Part shown: positions 6,155 through 6,611 of the stretch, piece by piece
Layout of the letters: each line of letters begins with the position of its first letter
How positions within the stretch are numbered: position 1 is the stretch's first letter
Source of the DNA: an uncultured Bacilli bacterium
Lineage (GTDB): Bacteria > Bacillota_I > Bacilli_A > RF39 > UBA660
DNA: 6,611 nucleotides
Reading direction: 5' to 3'
Assembly: GCA_947624695.1 (NCBI GenBank)
Contig: CANQLN010000056.1
Coordinates: 1-6,611 of the forward strand
The notes under the pieces: generated by a model
The model's database searches: none
What the model saw: the letters and a program-made list of their open reading frames with translations, nothing else
Told to the model about the DNA's origin: nothing
Program-made: the position numbers and the translations under genes

Positions 6155-6274
6155 CTAGGAATAAAATGTTAAATATTTTGAAAACACCTTTTGAATTAGC
6201 AAATGCAACAATTTCTTTTTTAATATTTTAGTAAGTTCTTGTTTTAATTCTAATGTTCCAGATTCTATATACAT
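6155..6274 (-). pseudogene. Decayed 5' fragment of an AlbA_2-type ATP-binding (Schlafen-related) regulator
   Basis: An ATG at 6272-6274 begins MYIESGTLELKQELTK, the classic start of AlbA_2-domain proteins (E...ELK). The frame then departs, but the -1 frame from about 6227 reads KKEIVAFANSKG, the next conserved block of the same domain. Restoring one G before ATATT would give TKDIKKEIVAFANSKG in a single frame, exactly the family pattern. Past the final Gly (about 6186) the expected GGxxYIG motif is missing and both frames soon stop (6155-6157). Only about 30 of roughly 400-500 codons remain, so this is a dead fragment with a frameshift and a large 3' deletion. It fills part of the gap upstream of the TasA-like gene. 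Confidence 0.7.
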
Positions 6275-6312
6275 AAATTATCACTAATATTAGTATAACA
6301 ATTTCATCAATA

Positions 6313-6334
6313 TTTTCGGTCACTTTTCGGTCAT
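6313..6334. repeat. Tandem 11-bp repeat TTTTCGGTCAC/T (two copies)
   Basis: Two adjacent 11-bp units differ only in the last base. On the minus strand they read ATGACCGAAAA and GTGACCGAAAA. Inserting one base would give TENVTEN, like the VTEN-repeat linkers near the C-terminus of many AlbA_2-type regulators, and the open frame after it continues IDEIV. It may be a relic of the same family as the neighbouring fragment; the short length leaves chance possible. Confidence 0.5.
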
Positions 6335-6400
6335 TGTTTTTTTTAATCAAATTATAGAAAATTATTTTATCAATTTATTATTTGGCAACTTTTCAAGCAT

Positions 6401-6424
6401 AAAAAAACGAGCCATAATGGTTCG
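6401..6424 (-). terminator. Imperfect Rho-independent terminator on the minus strand
   Basis: Read on the minus strand, CGAACCATTATGGCTCG folds as CGA-A-CCA / TGG-C-TCG with a TTA loop and one A.C mismatch, followed by seven Ts. It lies about 75 bases after the stop of the partial minus-strand gene at 6498 and probably ends that transcript. Confidence 0.55.
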
Positions 6425-6447
6425 AAAGAATTCAACGTGGAGCGAGT

Positions 6448-6465
6448 GTCGTAGATATCTACAAC
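6448..6465. repeat. Palindromic element centred on GTAGATATCTAC
   Basis: GTAGATATCTAC (6451-6462) is a perfect 12-bp palindrome inside an 18-bp near-palindrome. In minus-strand RNA the outer bases also pair, by one G-U, giving a 7-bp stem with an AUAU loop. It sits between the end of the partial gene and the terminator at 6401-6424, in a block noticeably richer in G+C than its surroundings. Its function is unknown: part of a structured 3' UTR, a protein-binding site or a dispersed repeat are all possible. Confidence 0.5.
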
Positions 6466-6497
6466 TTTTAATCGAATTGATGCTCAATATCATCTTT

Positions 6498-6611
6498 TTA
6501 AGTTTCGTTTAAAACTTTTTCTACTTCATTAATTAATTGCTCTTTATTAGGAATATAATAAGTATAAGTTGAATAAAAAACATTATTCGAAAGTCCACCT
6601 AAAGCATAATC
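6498..6611 (-). CDS. 3' end of an unidentified minus-strand gene (37 codons)
   Basis: The minus-strand frame is open from the window edge to TAA at 6498-6500. It reads DYALGGLSNN, then VFYSTYTYYI, then a helical charged tail PNKEQLINEVEKVLNET. The sensible amino-acid composition, the amphipathic C-terminal helix and a terminator downstream support a real gene end rather than a chance frame. I do not recognise the family from this fragment. It is transcribed in the same direction as the secretion operon but is separated from it by about 430 bases of relics and a terminator, so it is unlikely to belong to that operon. Confidence 0.55.
   Translation of the reverse strand, partial: DYALGGLSNNVFYSTYTYYIPNKEQLINEVEKVLNET

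Larger units (their letters stand above)
6069..6497. other. Gene-free interval upstream of the TasA-like gene
   Basis: This 429-base stretch has no intact gene. From right to left it holds the palindrome, a minus-strand terminator, the tandem 11-bp repeat and the AlbA_2-like fragment; the last 80 or so bases before 6068 must contain the promoter of the secretion operon. I found no convincing -35/-10 pair there. It reads as a site where an accessory gene was once present and has decayed. Confidence 0.6.

Noticed and set aside
6085..6160. Promoter of the TasA-like gene (TTGTCT and TATAAG boxes)
   Set aside because: The two boxes are about 27 bases apart, too far for one promoter, and no other pair with proper spacing was found.
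6408..6483. Short minus-strand open frame containing STLNSFEPLWLV as a protein gene
   Set aside because: There is no start codon with a ribosome site, it begins right after a stop, and it overlaps a terminator hairpin. A structured or repeated non-coding element is more likely.

Overview
The window is AT-rich DNA from a low-GC Gram-positive bacterium. It uses the standard code: TGA is the stop of the ku gene and tryptophan is TGG throughout, so it is not a Mycoplasma-type code. Strong GGAGG ribosome sites, a SipW-type signal peptidase with a TasA-like substrate, a Ku/ligase pair, and a surface protein of the 'SDY...VRPVFY' kind together suggest an uncultured gut Bacilli lineage (RF39/Erysipelotrichales-like). 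The lineage is inferred from style and was not tested.

Layout, left to right. (1) Positions 3-503 (+) hold the 3' end of a surface or pilin-like protein, closed by a bidirectional terminator at 511-543. (2) An extended SDR oxidoreductase of the general-stress type lies at 545-1471 (-), with its start probably at 1465. (3) A divergent intergenic region at 1472-1564 carries a 9-bp inverted repeat. (4) On the + strand come ku (1565-2311) and an ATP-dependent ligase (2308-3207), overlapping by ATGA, which form a compact two-gene non-homologous end-joining unit. A GNAT acetyltransferase (3228-3641) follows and probably has its own extended -10 promoter. (5) Meeting the GNAT gene stop-to-stop with no spacer is a minus-strand secretion locus, read from 6068 down to 3642. 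It encodes a TasA/camelysin-like secreted protein, a multi-pass membrane segment, a SipW-type signal peptidase and a DUF5305-like membrane protein. The membrane segment and the peptidase look like one gene split by a single-base frameshift near 4979-4981. (6) The right end (6069-6611) has no intact gene. It holds a decayed fragment of an AlbA_2-type (Schlafen-related) ATP-binding regulator, a short tandem repeat that may be a second relic of the same family, a G+C-richer hairpin block with a terminator, and the last 37 codons of an unidentified minus-strand gene entering from beyond the window.

How the genes work together. Ku should bind DNA ends and the ligase should seal them. This is NHEJ without the polymerase and phosphoesterase domains found in full LigD. 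In the secretion locus, the Ser/His signal peptidase would mature the TasA-like protein, and the DUF5305-like protein is probably an accessory with a large extracytoplasmic domain. The main points for follow-up are the split peptidase, the AlbA_2 relic and the translation start arrangement of ku. I found no CRISPR array, tRNA, rRNA, transposase or recombinase.
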